From assembly GCA_010093605.1 (NCBI GenBank), contig MU004181.1, positions 3,750,215-3,814,214 of the forward strand: a stretch of DNA of 64,000 nt, written 5' to 3'. Made by a program: the position numbers and the translations under genes. The notes below the pieces were generated by a model. It saw only the letters and a program-made list of their open reading frames with translations. It did no database searches and was not told where the DNA came from. Of the stretch, positions 10,773-20,259 are shown piece by piece; the stretch's first letter is position 1; every line of letters starts with the position of its first letter. This DNA comes from Lophium mytilinum. Lineage: Eukaryota; Ascomycota; Dothideomycetes; Mytilinidiales; Mytilinidiaceae.

Positions 10773-11367
10773 TGTCCGTCTCGTCTCATCCAGTACTACT
10801 CTAGAGCAGTCTAGGTAGTCTTCTTGTTATATACAAGATAGCAGCTCCCTTTGTATTGAGCTCAGTTATAGGCTCGTTCCTCTCTGTAGTTACTCCAATA
10901 CACAAGCATTCACATCAGCTTCGTGGCTGATGCTTAATATAGGGTCGAACTCTTCAGAAGTTCCCTTGATGATCACGTCGTTGGCCTCTTTGAGCCGCTC
11001 TTCGGCGTCACTGCCCGTCAGTGAATCAGACAGTAAAAGCTTTGGAGTGAATGGGGGTATGGTGATCGCTCCGGTGACTAGCTCTTCACCTCTAAGGTAG
11101 GCCGTGAGCTGCGCTCTCCATTGGATGATATTCTGACCCTCTTTCTTCAGCTTTGGTAGCCGAGCGAAGTCCTTCGTCAGGACGACTGTGCATAGCCGTA
11201 GCTATGAAACACCACGACCTTTGGTTGTGAATGCTTGTGTATTGGAGTAACTATAGAGAGGAACGAGCATATATCTAAACTTAATATAGAGGGAGTTGCT
11301 GTCTCGTATAGAACAAGAAGACTATCTAGACTGTTCTAGAGTAGTACTGGATGAGACGGGACGGACA
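10773..11367. mobile_element. Ty1/copia remnant with LTR copies in opposite orientation
   Basis: Two LTR-like sequences of about 142 bp (10773-10914 forward, 11226-11367 reversed) begin TGTCCGTC and end CA. They enclose about 310 bp that resemble the start of a copia Gag read on the minus strand. Both LTRs are preceded by the same CGGAG word, so the inverted symmetry extends past their ends. The element is broken and internally rearranged: most of gag and all of pol are absent. The two LTRs differ at many positions, which suggests an old insertion. Confidence 0.7.
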
Positions 11368-11483
11368 CTCCGTAGGCGATAGGGTCGCGATACGGGCATG
11401 ACGCAGCCCGTGTAGTGCTCCATCCTTCTAGTGGAGATCTAGAGAAGTAGACAGGTAACATATCTGATTTATGGACTATCCCA

Positions 11484-14012
11484 TTACGTGCTATCTAGTC
11501 TATCTCCCTGCCAAAAAGCATCAGGGCTATCGAGCTGGAAGCCCTGTACGAATGCTTCCCAATTTGGCCATTCTTCCATGTTAATGCTGAGACCGAACTC
11601 ATCACCGTCTGCATCTCCAGGCATGTACCCGGAGGCCCTAGGTGATCCTTCTCCGGGCACTTGGCCCGGACTGGAATGGCTAGTTCTCGATTGTTCCCCT
11701 GGGCTCAATCTTTGTAAACTTTCTCTCACTGACATGGCCTTCGTCTTGAGGGCTACCAACACTGCTGACTTCGGGCCAAATCCCATAGTAGACTCATCCC
11801 ATAACTCTTGAGAAAATAGGGGTTGTACCGCCTCCCATGCACTGTCGATATTTGGGCCTTCAGGTTTGACACACAGATGCCACAGAACGTACATGGTGAT
11901 ATGGTATTGCGGATAAGCTTTCCTAGCCCACGCAAATTGCTTGAGCAGATCATCCTCGTGGTAGAGTCTCGGCGCTAAGATATCCAGGGCCTCGCCCAGA
12001 TTTTCCTCGGTCGCAAAGTCTATTGGGGGGCCAGCACGCTGCAATAAAATCCATTGCAGTCTCGTTACGAAGTCGAGCTTTCGAAGCAAGAAGCGGGAGC
12101 AAAGGCGCGTCATTCGATGCTGAGGTATGACAGGATTGCATTGCGCTAACAACCTCTCGATACGCACCTGAGTCTCTTTGATAACGCCTGCTCTAGCCTC
12201 TTCGCTTGGAGGAGCCGAAGATGTTGTTGAAGCGGTGATAGCTGCTAGTCTTTGAATAGACTTCGACAGATCAATGTTGATCAGCGAGAAAGTCATACTA
12301 GTCCAGCCCTTTTTCGCGGCAGGGAGGCGCTGCATTTCTGGATAGAGATCTGTATCGTCGACGTTGATTGGTAGGCTAACTTCTGACACCAGGATCAGAT
12401 TGTTGGTGTTTTGTAGACCGTAATCCTCGCCTGCACGGCCATCTCGGGTGAGCAAATGCCACCAAAGGCGACGGCGGATCTCAGACTGGAAAGGCGAGAG
12501 ACCAAGTCGCTCTCCATCGCGATGAAGGCCCAGCGACTCAGCGATACGAATTGCGAGGCCGTTGAGAATCCATATCCCTTTACCGTGATTATGCACGCGA
12601 ATCGCAGACTAGAGACAACTTAGATCTGCTGGAGAAGCAAACAATAAGCGAGAACGGAACATACAAGATATATTGCCAAAGCGTGAAGGCCAGTCATAGT
12701 TGGACGGTCCAAGAAGTCCATATGCGCGAGTGCTTGTTCTAGACCAACCTTGAGTTGGAGTAGAAGAGTATGTTTATCTTGTCCTAGATTTACGCGCGCT
12801 TCTACATCGTCGAGAGAGACTGTTGACACAAAGTAGACGGCGAAGCTAAGGGCAAGATTCTCTAAAGATGCCGTCTTTGGGTCATCAATGGTTGAATACA
12901 CCTTAATTTCATCGGTTGGGAGACTTAAGGTGGCAACACAGTTAGCAAATAGTTCAAAACCAGAGTAAGGAAACTAATATTAATAACAGGTTATGCTGCG
13001 TGATACTCTCCTTCAGGGAATTCCAAGACACCATTGTCCAATTTACCCACTCAAAACCACTGTTGGGGGTAGCCTGACTGCTGAGCAGGCAATCAGTCAA
13101 GAGGCAGTCTAATCTGCACTGCTTGAAGTTTGCCATTGCCCTCGAGTGTTCGAAACCCTGTGGGGGTACCCCAAGCAGTGGCATACCAGTGAACAGTGGT
13201 TGCCTCGGAATACCCCCTGAGTAGTCTTTCAAACAGACATACTGCTGGGAACCTTTTTATCTGTGCTGGGGGCTTACGTACTGCAACATCTTGAATCCTG
13301 CACAGCCTTCGACGTTGTCCACGTAGACTCTCCAAAGCCTCAGCGCTAGCTGCTTAGTCGGATGAAAATTGGCAGGCGCTACTGATAAAGAAGCAGAGGA
13401 TATAATCCCCATGGCATTGAACGGCGATACTACTGGCGGCTGCGGGGGTGCTGTCTGAGGAGGTGTCAAAGCGCATTCGACGTTTCTCTCCTGCAGTAGC
13501 TGTTAGCATCGCGGGATGGATTGGAATATCAATGGCAAAATTGGTGTAACGACCTCTTCTATGACTCTAGACATGAACACTTCATTGAAGTACTGGCTTG
13601 ATGACCCCTTCTGGACAAGAATGCCGCCCCTAGACCTCTCCCTCAAATGCTCGGAGTTCAAAGCGGTCGCCGAAGGCGTGTGACTCGCAGCCTCGGAATG
13701 TAGATTCGTCGAAACTGATGCCTCATCTTTTCTAGCCTCCCTAAGAGACTTTTCTAGACTAGAGATGCGGGAAGCCATGTCAGCTATGATGGTCTCTTTC
13801 GTTCGCCGTTTCCGTGGACCCGGTCGTGGATAGGCACACGGCCGACCAGCTCGGAGGCATGATGAGCATGGTTCTCTTTTGTCACAGCGAATTTTCTTGC
13901 TGTTACAGGTGTAGCACGAACGAGATGTCCAGCGGCTGCTTTGAGTTTCCTCCGAGTCCGGCTCAGAGCAGGGCGTTAAGCTGAATTGGGCGGCGCTTGT
14001 ATCGAAGACCAT
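11484..14012 (-). CDS. Zn2Cys6 transcription factor with fungal_trans domain
   Basis: Predicted 683 residues from four exons (14012-13554, 13490-13282, 12923-12665, 12608-11484), in phase throughout. Six cysteines at residues 33-59 follow the C-X2-C-X6-C-X5-C-X2-C-X6-C pattern of the binuclear zinc cluster, followed by a basic linker and a short coiled-coil-like segment. The middle region is the fungal_trans domain: the LH-LPT block after residue 235, the LAIRIAESLGLHRDG helix and the RRRLWWHLLTRDGR motif. The ATG at 14012 was chosen because the frame has no other ATG before the zinc cluster. Intron 2 is 358 nt because it contains a MITE; removing it restores the FKMLHLPTDE reading expected for the family. 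It diverges from an MFS carrier and is probably the regulator of the neighbouring metabolic genes. Confidence 0.85.
13025..13205. mobile_element. Foldback MITE, copy 2, inside an intron
   Basis: About 180 bp closely matching copy 1 across CCACTGTTGGGGGTAGCCTG, GCAATCAGTCAAGAGGCAGT and ACCCCAAGCAGTGGC. The terminal inverted repeats are eroded on both sides. It sits in intron 2 of the Zn2Cys6 regulator, away from the donor, branch site (GCTAAC) and acceptor. Confidence 0.8.
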
Positions 14013-14118
14013 CTCCACCCCTGAATATGCTTGCTTGTAGAAGTGGAGGCTCAAATGGCATGTTTCGGTATGTCGAAAAGATTTCTGAAACCACTGGTTC
14101 CGCTGGAGAGCAGATGAT

Positions 14119-14292
14119 GGTTCGGTCGTTTTTAAGGCCGAGCGGTGCAGTCACATGACCATTATCATCGGCCCCTTTCTATTTTACGACCGAGCCGGAA
14201 ACATCCCCGTCGTCACCTCCCTCCCGGAATGCCCTTTTTCGTTGCTTCCACAATAGATCGTGAAAGCTCTTAGAATTTTACGACCGCGCCCG
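14119..14292. promoter_or_regulatory. Three copies of an ACGACCG motif in the regulator/MFS divergent promoter
   Basis: The 617-bp gap between the regulator and the MFS gene contains TTTTACGACCGAGCCGG at 14182-14198, TTTTACGACCGCGCCCG at 14276-14292, and the inverted form GGTTCGGTCGTTTTT at 14119-14133. CGG/CCG triplets are the usual targets of zinc-cluster proteins, so this is a candidate binding site of the adjacent regulator. I saw no further copy in front of the other cluster genes. Confidence 0.5.
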
Positions 14293-14629
14293 AATGTAGC
14301 TTGTCAATCTTTTGACAGCGACCCACCACGCCGTCGCTTTGATTCGATGATCATGACTTTCTTAACTCCATGATATCCTTTTCAGAGAGGGCATACCGGT
14401 GATGAGCTTCACAATATCCCGGGTTGCGGCCTTACTTCAACTAAATCCGGGCATTACTCCCAAAATCCGATGTCTCAAGGTCTATCTTCCAGTGTCTACT
14501 AGGCTATAAGTACTAGCTAGAAAGGCAGCATGGAAGGCTCGAGATTCAGCCCAACTCATTTCCGTCCTTACTTGTCACTGATAGCCTTCGACCTTTCATT
14601 CGTCTATCTAGTCTTGAATTCCAGCAATC

Positions 14630-16150
14630 ATGTCAGAGCCAAATCAATCCACGGTAACAGCTGGGGATCAACTGCCCGGAGGAAGTCCTGAGAAAGCAGA
14701 ATATCAAGCTGGAAACTCGAACCTCCCCACTACTTCGCACGACGATGATGTTGAGAAGGTTCCCCAACCAGAGCCACCAGGCAGCGATGCGCCAGATGGC
14801 GGTGCTGCCGCTTGGCTGGTTGTGCTTGGAACTTGGTGCACATCCTTCTGCAGCTTCGGTTGGCTGAATAGTAGGACAGCCTCTGGCCGTGCGTGCGCTT
14901 AAGCCGTAGACTAACAATCATCAGGTGTTGGAGTATTCCAGGAGTACTACCAGGTCGAACTGCTCAGTAACTACTCGCCAAGCACCATCTCATGGATTCC
15001 GTCGCTACAAATATTTCTCATGATGGGCATGGTATGTCCAAACTCCCATGACCAAATAGAACTTGCTGATGCTCTGCAGGGGCCCTTCGTTGGGATCATC
15101 TACGATCACTATGGTCCCCGCTGGCTACTACTCGGTGGCAGCCTTCTGCATATATTTGGCATCATGATGGCTAGCCTGGGAACCGAGTACTACCAGATAC
15201 TCCTTGCACAAGGAATATGCTCCGGTATTGGTGCTTCAGCCATCTTCCAACCCTGTACGTATACATTCCGTTTCAGTGTTTGCCCCTCAATGCTAGTATA
15301 CTGACAGGTCTTAGCTGTCACCTGTGCCGCCGGGTGGTTCAATAAAAACCGTGGCGCTGCTTTCGGAATTCTTTTCACGGGCTCCAGTTTAGGAGGCGTC
15401 ATCTTCCCGATAATGGTGTCACATCTCATCCGCGAAGTTGGCTTCGGCTGGGCTATGCGTACCTGCGCATTTCTCATGCTCTTTCTCCTAATCATTGCCA
15501 ATCTGACCGTCCGCCCTCTCCATCCTCCACAACCGCACAAAGTCACCCGCGCCCAGCTCGCCAAGCCATTCACCGAGATCCAGTTCGTCCTGCTCACCGC
15601 CGGCTTCTTCTTATTCAGCTACGGCTTCTTCGTCCCAATAAACTACCTCCCCGTTCAAGCCCTCAGTGCGGGCATGAACCCCAACCTAGCCCAATATCTA
15701 TTGCCAATCCTAAACGCCGGATCGCTATTCGGCCGCCTCTTCTCCGGCTTCTTTGGCGACAAAATCGGCCGCTACAACATCTTCATCCTCGTCTGCTATC
15801 TATCCGGCATCTGGATTCTAGCACTCTGGCTCCCCGACTCCGGCGATGCAGCGCTTATTGCATTTGCCATTCTTTTCGGCTTCTTTTCCGGCGCTTACGT
15901 CTCCCTGATCACGCCTTTAGTGATGGCAATCTCGCCAATGGCGGAGCTCGGGTTCCGCTCAGGCATTGTCATGTTTGTTACCGCTATTGGCGGCTTGACG
16001 ACTAATCCTATTAATGGCGCTATACTGGACGGTGCGGGCGGCTGGGATGGTCTGAAGATCTTCTCTGGCGTGTTTTGTCTTGCTGGTACTACCTTTGTGC
16101 TTGTTGCGAGGATTAAGAAGACAGGTTGGAAATTGCTTGTCCGGTTTTAG
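14630..16150 (+). CDS. MFS transporter, monocarboxylate-porter type
   Basis: Predicted 452 residues from four exons (14630-14870, 14925-15031, 15080-15254, 15315-16150), in phase. A hydrophilic N-terminus of about 60 residues precedes [15 protein letters not shown], the usual opening of fungal monocarboxylate/MCH-type MFS carriers. The family blocks VGVFQEYYQ...[30 protein letters not shown] and [12 protein letters not shown] are present, and the hydrophobic segments fit 12 membrane helices. The last acceptor used (TTAG at 15314) gives the conserved [16 protein letters not shown] reading. It shares a motif-bearing promoter with the Zn2Cys6 regulator. Likely role: uptake or export of an organic acid or of a product of the neighbouring enzymes; substrate unknown. 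Confidence 0.85.
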
Positions 16151-16431
16151 ATTGCATGTTGTCTTTAGAGATGGAGTACTAGCAGATATACTTACCAAAA
16201 GCCTTTTTTCCTTTCAGTCATTCAATCAGTAGCACATGATTTTGTAATATATAGACCGCAGAAAAAGACCGGTTGATTTATAGTCTCCACTCCATACATA
16301 GCAGCTATCTGGCTCTTCTGCTAACTGGCGATCTACTCCCTAAACTCTCTGAATACTTCTTAACCGCTACTGTCTCTATCGCTACTCAAATCGATGGGAG
16401 TATTTGACGTGCAGCACTTCGGTCCCGGCAA

Positions 16432-18135
16432 TCACAAGCGGGATTTAGTCTCTGGCTCCAACACAAACTCCCCCTTCTCAACCCTTCCACAAAGCTCCTT
16501 CAACACCGTCCCCGCCCACTCGAAGTCCTCCATATCCAAATACACCTGCCCGCTAAATCTCACCCACCACGCGCCTCCATACACCATCATAGCAATGAAG
16601 GTATCGTATTCCTCCACCATGCGCTCCACCATCCAATCCCGCACCAGGCTCTGCACCTCCGCGGGACTATTCGTCAACCCCTTCGATGCCGTAACCTTCA
16701 CAATAGCATCGACGTCGAGCGGGAGGCGGACGTTGGCCATACAGCACTTCGTCAGCGTGCCCGTCGAGTTCTCTAGTATCTCGGTGCCGAGTACTTTAGC
16801 AGCATGTTTTGCGGCCGAGAGCGCAAGAGCGGAGTTGTAGGCTATGATGGCTTTCTCGCCGCCAATGCTCTCGCGGTACTTTAGCGCGGTGGGGATGCAG
16901 AGGTAGGGCGAGTTATCGATGGTGCCGATAAACGAGAAGTTGTAGACCCAAGGGGATGAGGAGGAGGGCGCGAAGGGGTTGATGTACGCGACGCCTGGCT
17001 TTGGAGTGGGGATGAAGCCGTGGGAGGTTGGGAGGGAGGATCGGAGAAGGTGCTGGTTGCGCACAGGCACGTAGAAGACTGCGCACCCGCGGGGGACGTA
17101 GAGCCACCTGTTCAGGTTAGACAACAGTCTAAGGCTTCGGAACGAGAGCCTGTCCGAGAAATGAAGACGGGAAGGGGAACAAGGACACCCACTTGTGGCA
17201 ATTGCTAACCAAAAAATCCGGATCTAGCTTCTGCAAGTCCAACTCCACATGCCCGATGGCATGCGCTGCATCAACGCAACTTAGCACACCTAGCTCTTTG
17301 CAAGCAGCCGTGAGCTTCTCGAACGGCATGCGGACACCCGGCATCGATACTACAGTATCAAAGATTGCGATACGCACACGGTTCCCCTGCCTTTTTTCCG
17401 CTTCTACCTTTCGCTTCATCTCCTCGACAAGCCAGTCATCCTCTACGGGATAAGTGAAGTCAACCTGTACAGCCTCTGCGGGGGTAGTCTCCGTGATATA
17501 CGTCACTGTCTTCCCGCAAGCGCCATAGATGGATGAGAAATACAGAATCTTATCCCCCTTCTCGTAGGTGAGATTGCGGAGAACAGTGTTTATGCCTGTC
17601 GTGGCATTGGGAACGTAGACGACGGTGTCGACAGGAGCGTTGAGAACGCCAGCAATCGCGGCGCGGGACTCGATGAGGAGCTTGGGGTAGGTGTAGCGGA
17701 TGAAGTGATCTGGGCGAGCTTCGACAGCGTCTTGCATGGCGCGCAAGGTATCACGAACGGTCTTTGGGTAAGTACCGAAAGAGCCTGGGGATGGTTTAAC
17801 ATGGGTACTCCCGATATACGGGATAGAGATAATTTGGGGTTTTTGACGCATATGTTGACCTATCTTTCCAGACGTAAGAGCAGAAAGTCCACTACTAACT
17901 GATTGAATAATACAATCGAGAGATAATGTTGCTCCGAACTTTCATATTGAGGAATTCCATGCCCGCAACAACGAAAATACTTGCTGAAAACAAACGTACC
18001 ATGATTGAGGTTACGATACTTCTCATGAAACAAAAAGTCCTTCCTCAGCTCTTTCGCCGACTTTACCAACCCACTCGTCTCAACCCCATTTTGCTTCTTG
18101 CTATCTCGCACAGGGAGTGTTGACGTGGAAGACAT
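16432..18135 (-). CDS. Class-V PLP aminotransferase, LolT / isopenicillin-N-epimerase-like
   Basis: Predicted 467 residues from three exons (18135-18000, 17784-17193, 17107-16432), in phase. The N-terminal RNLNHGSFGTYPKTVRD motif spans exon junction 1. The PLP-binding lysine is K243 in SNCHKW, which spans exon junction 2 (donor GTGGGT), and CVDAAHAIGH supplies the aspartate that contacts the pyridine ring. These are features of the LolT/Egt2/isopenicillin N epimerase group, which includes C-S lyases, desulfurases and epimerases in alkaloid or ergothioneine pathways. The exact reaction cannot be read from sequence. Intron 1 is 215 nt, long for this locus. The gene is transcribed in the same direction as the ketopantoate-reductase-like gene upstream, and both may belong to one pathway. 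Confidence 0.85.
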
Positions 18136-18601
18136 GCTGTTTCTTTCTTCTCGAAACCAAGACTTAGCCAAATGAAATCTTCTCGAGATGAAATATGGAT
18201 CAGACAAAGGACCTGAGGAACTCTACGAGCTTTATACAACAGTCCTTCGAGTCATAAGAATAGGAGAAGACAGCTATAAGGTGACTCAAGCTGGGCGAAT
18301 ACGATATCGGGAGGATTGTCGAAAGGGCGTGCATGTGGAGTACAGTAGTTGCATGAGTCCTTTCGCATTGGCCAATGAGATCCGAGCGGCTATTGGCGGG
18401 GCATTTTCGCCGGATACTTGCGTGGAGAGCAAGATGTGCATTACAAATGTAGTATCACAGTCTACCGGGAGGGTGAAGAGAGGTGTGTTGACTGCTTGGG
18501 AGCAACCGGGTAAAGGGATGGTGGTGTTAGTGATCCCATCGATGCTGACAAGTATGAATCACGTGATATCCGAGAAATTGCAAAGATGTGACCAGCACGC
18601 T
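18136..18601. other. Promoter region of the aminotransferase gene
   Basis: Lies between the 3' end of the reductase gene and the aminotransferase start, so it must hold the promoter of the latter. An ATCACGTGAT palindrome lies near 18558. An open frame on the plus strand starting at 18188 shows no domain and was not called. Confidence 0.4.
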
Positions 18602-19624
18602 TCATATTTTACTCTGCTGCTTCAGCTTCTCCCTATTCTCCTGTGCCATCCTCAGTAATGCATACAAGCTCTGCATTCGCGGCATCTCAAAGCCCCTCTC
18701 CCTTGCTACCCGAATCGGGTTGCCCAATATAACCTCCAATTCCATCCTCTTCCCCTGCTCCCAATCCAACGCCATACTGGGCTTACTCCCACTCGTGTTC
18801 TTCTGCGTGCTCCTCAGCAGCTGCTCGGTCGTTGCGAACTCCTTCGGGAATGGCTTCCCCAGCACCTTCGGCGCCGTGCTCAGCACCTCCTCCATAACTC
18901 CTTTCAGATGGCGGTACAGCTCGTCATCGAGCGCCATCGCGCCATTCGGCGTCCCGCCCGAGAGAACAGACGACGGATTCATAGACGCATTGATAGCAAT
19001 CTTATGCCAGCGCACCAGCTGCAGCTTCGCATGATCGTAGGCGTCCGCATCCTTGATCCCACCCGCCTTCAGCAGCCCTACAAACTTGTCGTTCCGCGCA
19101 ACCGCTTCCGCATCGCTCGCCTTCGCGTCTCCAGTATCCAGGTGCGGCAGGTAGGGCCCTACGTTTATGCGCGTCCAGCGATTGTGCTTGATCTTACCAT
19201 GGCTCGTCTGCGCCGCACTGACAATTGTGACCGCGCTACATATCGTAGCTTTGGGGAAGCGTTTGGTGTACGGCGCTTCGACGCCCAGTCCGTTTTGTAC
19301 CAGGACGATGGCCGTGTTGTCTCCTACTAGCCCCTCGAGGATCTCCGAGTCGTCGCTGACGTCCGGCAGCGCCTTCGTGCTCACGAGTATGTAGTCCCAG
19401 CTAGTGTTGCTTCGCCGCGCCTCGTCCGGATTGGCAAAGGTGTGGGTGGGGGTGAAGGTGTAGTCGCCGTATTGAGGGGAGGTGACGGCGAAGCCTGAGG
19501 CGGCAACAGCAGCGTAATTGGATCGGCATATTACGGAGACGTGGACGTCGGGTGCTTGGGCGAGACGGGAGGCATAGAAGGCTCCGACGGCGCCAGCGCC
19601 GACGATGAGGACGTTTACGGGCAT
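18602..19624 (-). CDS. Ketopantoate reductase-type (ApbA/PanE) oxidoreductase
   Basis: Intronless, 340 residues, close to the family length. The N-terminus carries the Rossmann motif GAGAVGAF (residues 9-16) for NADPH. The STKAL block contains the conserved lysine K84, NGLGVE follows at about 111, and KIAINASMNPSSVLSG holds the conserved asparagine and serine of the C-terminal helical domain. The family reduces 2-dehydropantoate to pantoate for coenzyme A synthesis, but fungi have several paralogues, some inside specialised-metabolite clusters. Its position between an aminotransferase and an MFS exporter fits a pathway-specific 2-oxo-acid reductase, though this is inference. Confidence 0.88.
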   Translation of the reverse strand: MPVNVLIVGAGAVGAFYASRLAQAPDVHVSVICRSNYAAVAASGFAVTSPQYGDYTFTPTHTFANPDEARRSNTSWDYILVSTKALPDVSDDSEILEGLVGDNTAIVLVQNGLGVEAPYTKRFPKATICSAVTIVSAAQTSHGKIKHNRWTRINVGPYLPHLDTGDAKASDAEAVARNDKFVGLLKAGGIKDADAYDHAKLQLVRWHKIAINASMNPSSVLSGGTPNGAMALDDELYRHLKGVMEEVLSTAPKVLGKPFPKEFATTEQLLRSTQKNTSGSKPSMALDWEQGKRMELEVILGNPIRVARERGFEMPRMQSLYALLRMAQENREKLKQQSKI

Positions 19625-20259
19625 TGGTGTTGTGGTGAGTAAGTATAGTAAGTATGTATGAGTTCAAAGAGCTGTGGATGAGTTCGAAGAGCTGTGGTGG
19701 TGAGTGATCACCGAGGCATGGCGAGCTTCCCTTCGGCTATAACTTCCGCAGACTACTCGACTATATATACCTGCTTCCCTGCTTCTTTTATCGTTTCGTT
19801 TCTTCAAGTGAGTATGAGTTTCTTGACACGAAAATGATTAAAAGATATCTATTACCTCTTCTATTCTCGTTGTTGAGCTTTGCATTATACTATCATACCC
19901 CGCTGCACATCCAGACATCTCCTTCAAGCATTCATAGAATATCTTCCTATCCAAAAGCTAGATCCGGAGGGGAGACTGTATTATTCTAACTCCCATTGGG
20001 ACGCAAGAGAAGGGACGCGCTTCCATACTGTCCGAGACTCAACAGACTAACATAGACGATCCGCTTTTCCCTTGCTGAAGAACCCAACTCCGATGTCTCG
20101 TCTCAAAGTCTATAGACCAAGCAAGTCATCCAAAGCCTCATTAACCATTACATCCTCCACCTGCTCCTGGTAAACGGAGCTTTTCTTTCCTTCGAAGATT
20201 CTCATTTCTGCTCCTGTTGGAACGACATTATCGTCAAGCGGCATTCCCACGCTGTTGCC
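19625..20259. other. Intergenic, promoter of the reductase gene
   Basis: Contains the 5' flank of the leftward reductase gene and the 3' flank of the MFS gene. A TATATATA stretch near 19762 could serve as a core promoter. No further gene seen. Confidence 0.4.

Noticed and set aside
9890-11480. Weak similarity between 9890-9950 and 11400-11480
   Set aside because: Only short words such as GTGCTCCATCC are shared; alignment breaks down around them, so no repeat was called.
18188-18658. 156-codon frame on the plus strand
   Set aside because: It lies in the promoter of the aminotransferase gene and overlaps the reductase 3' end, shows no domain and no splice support.
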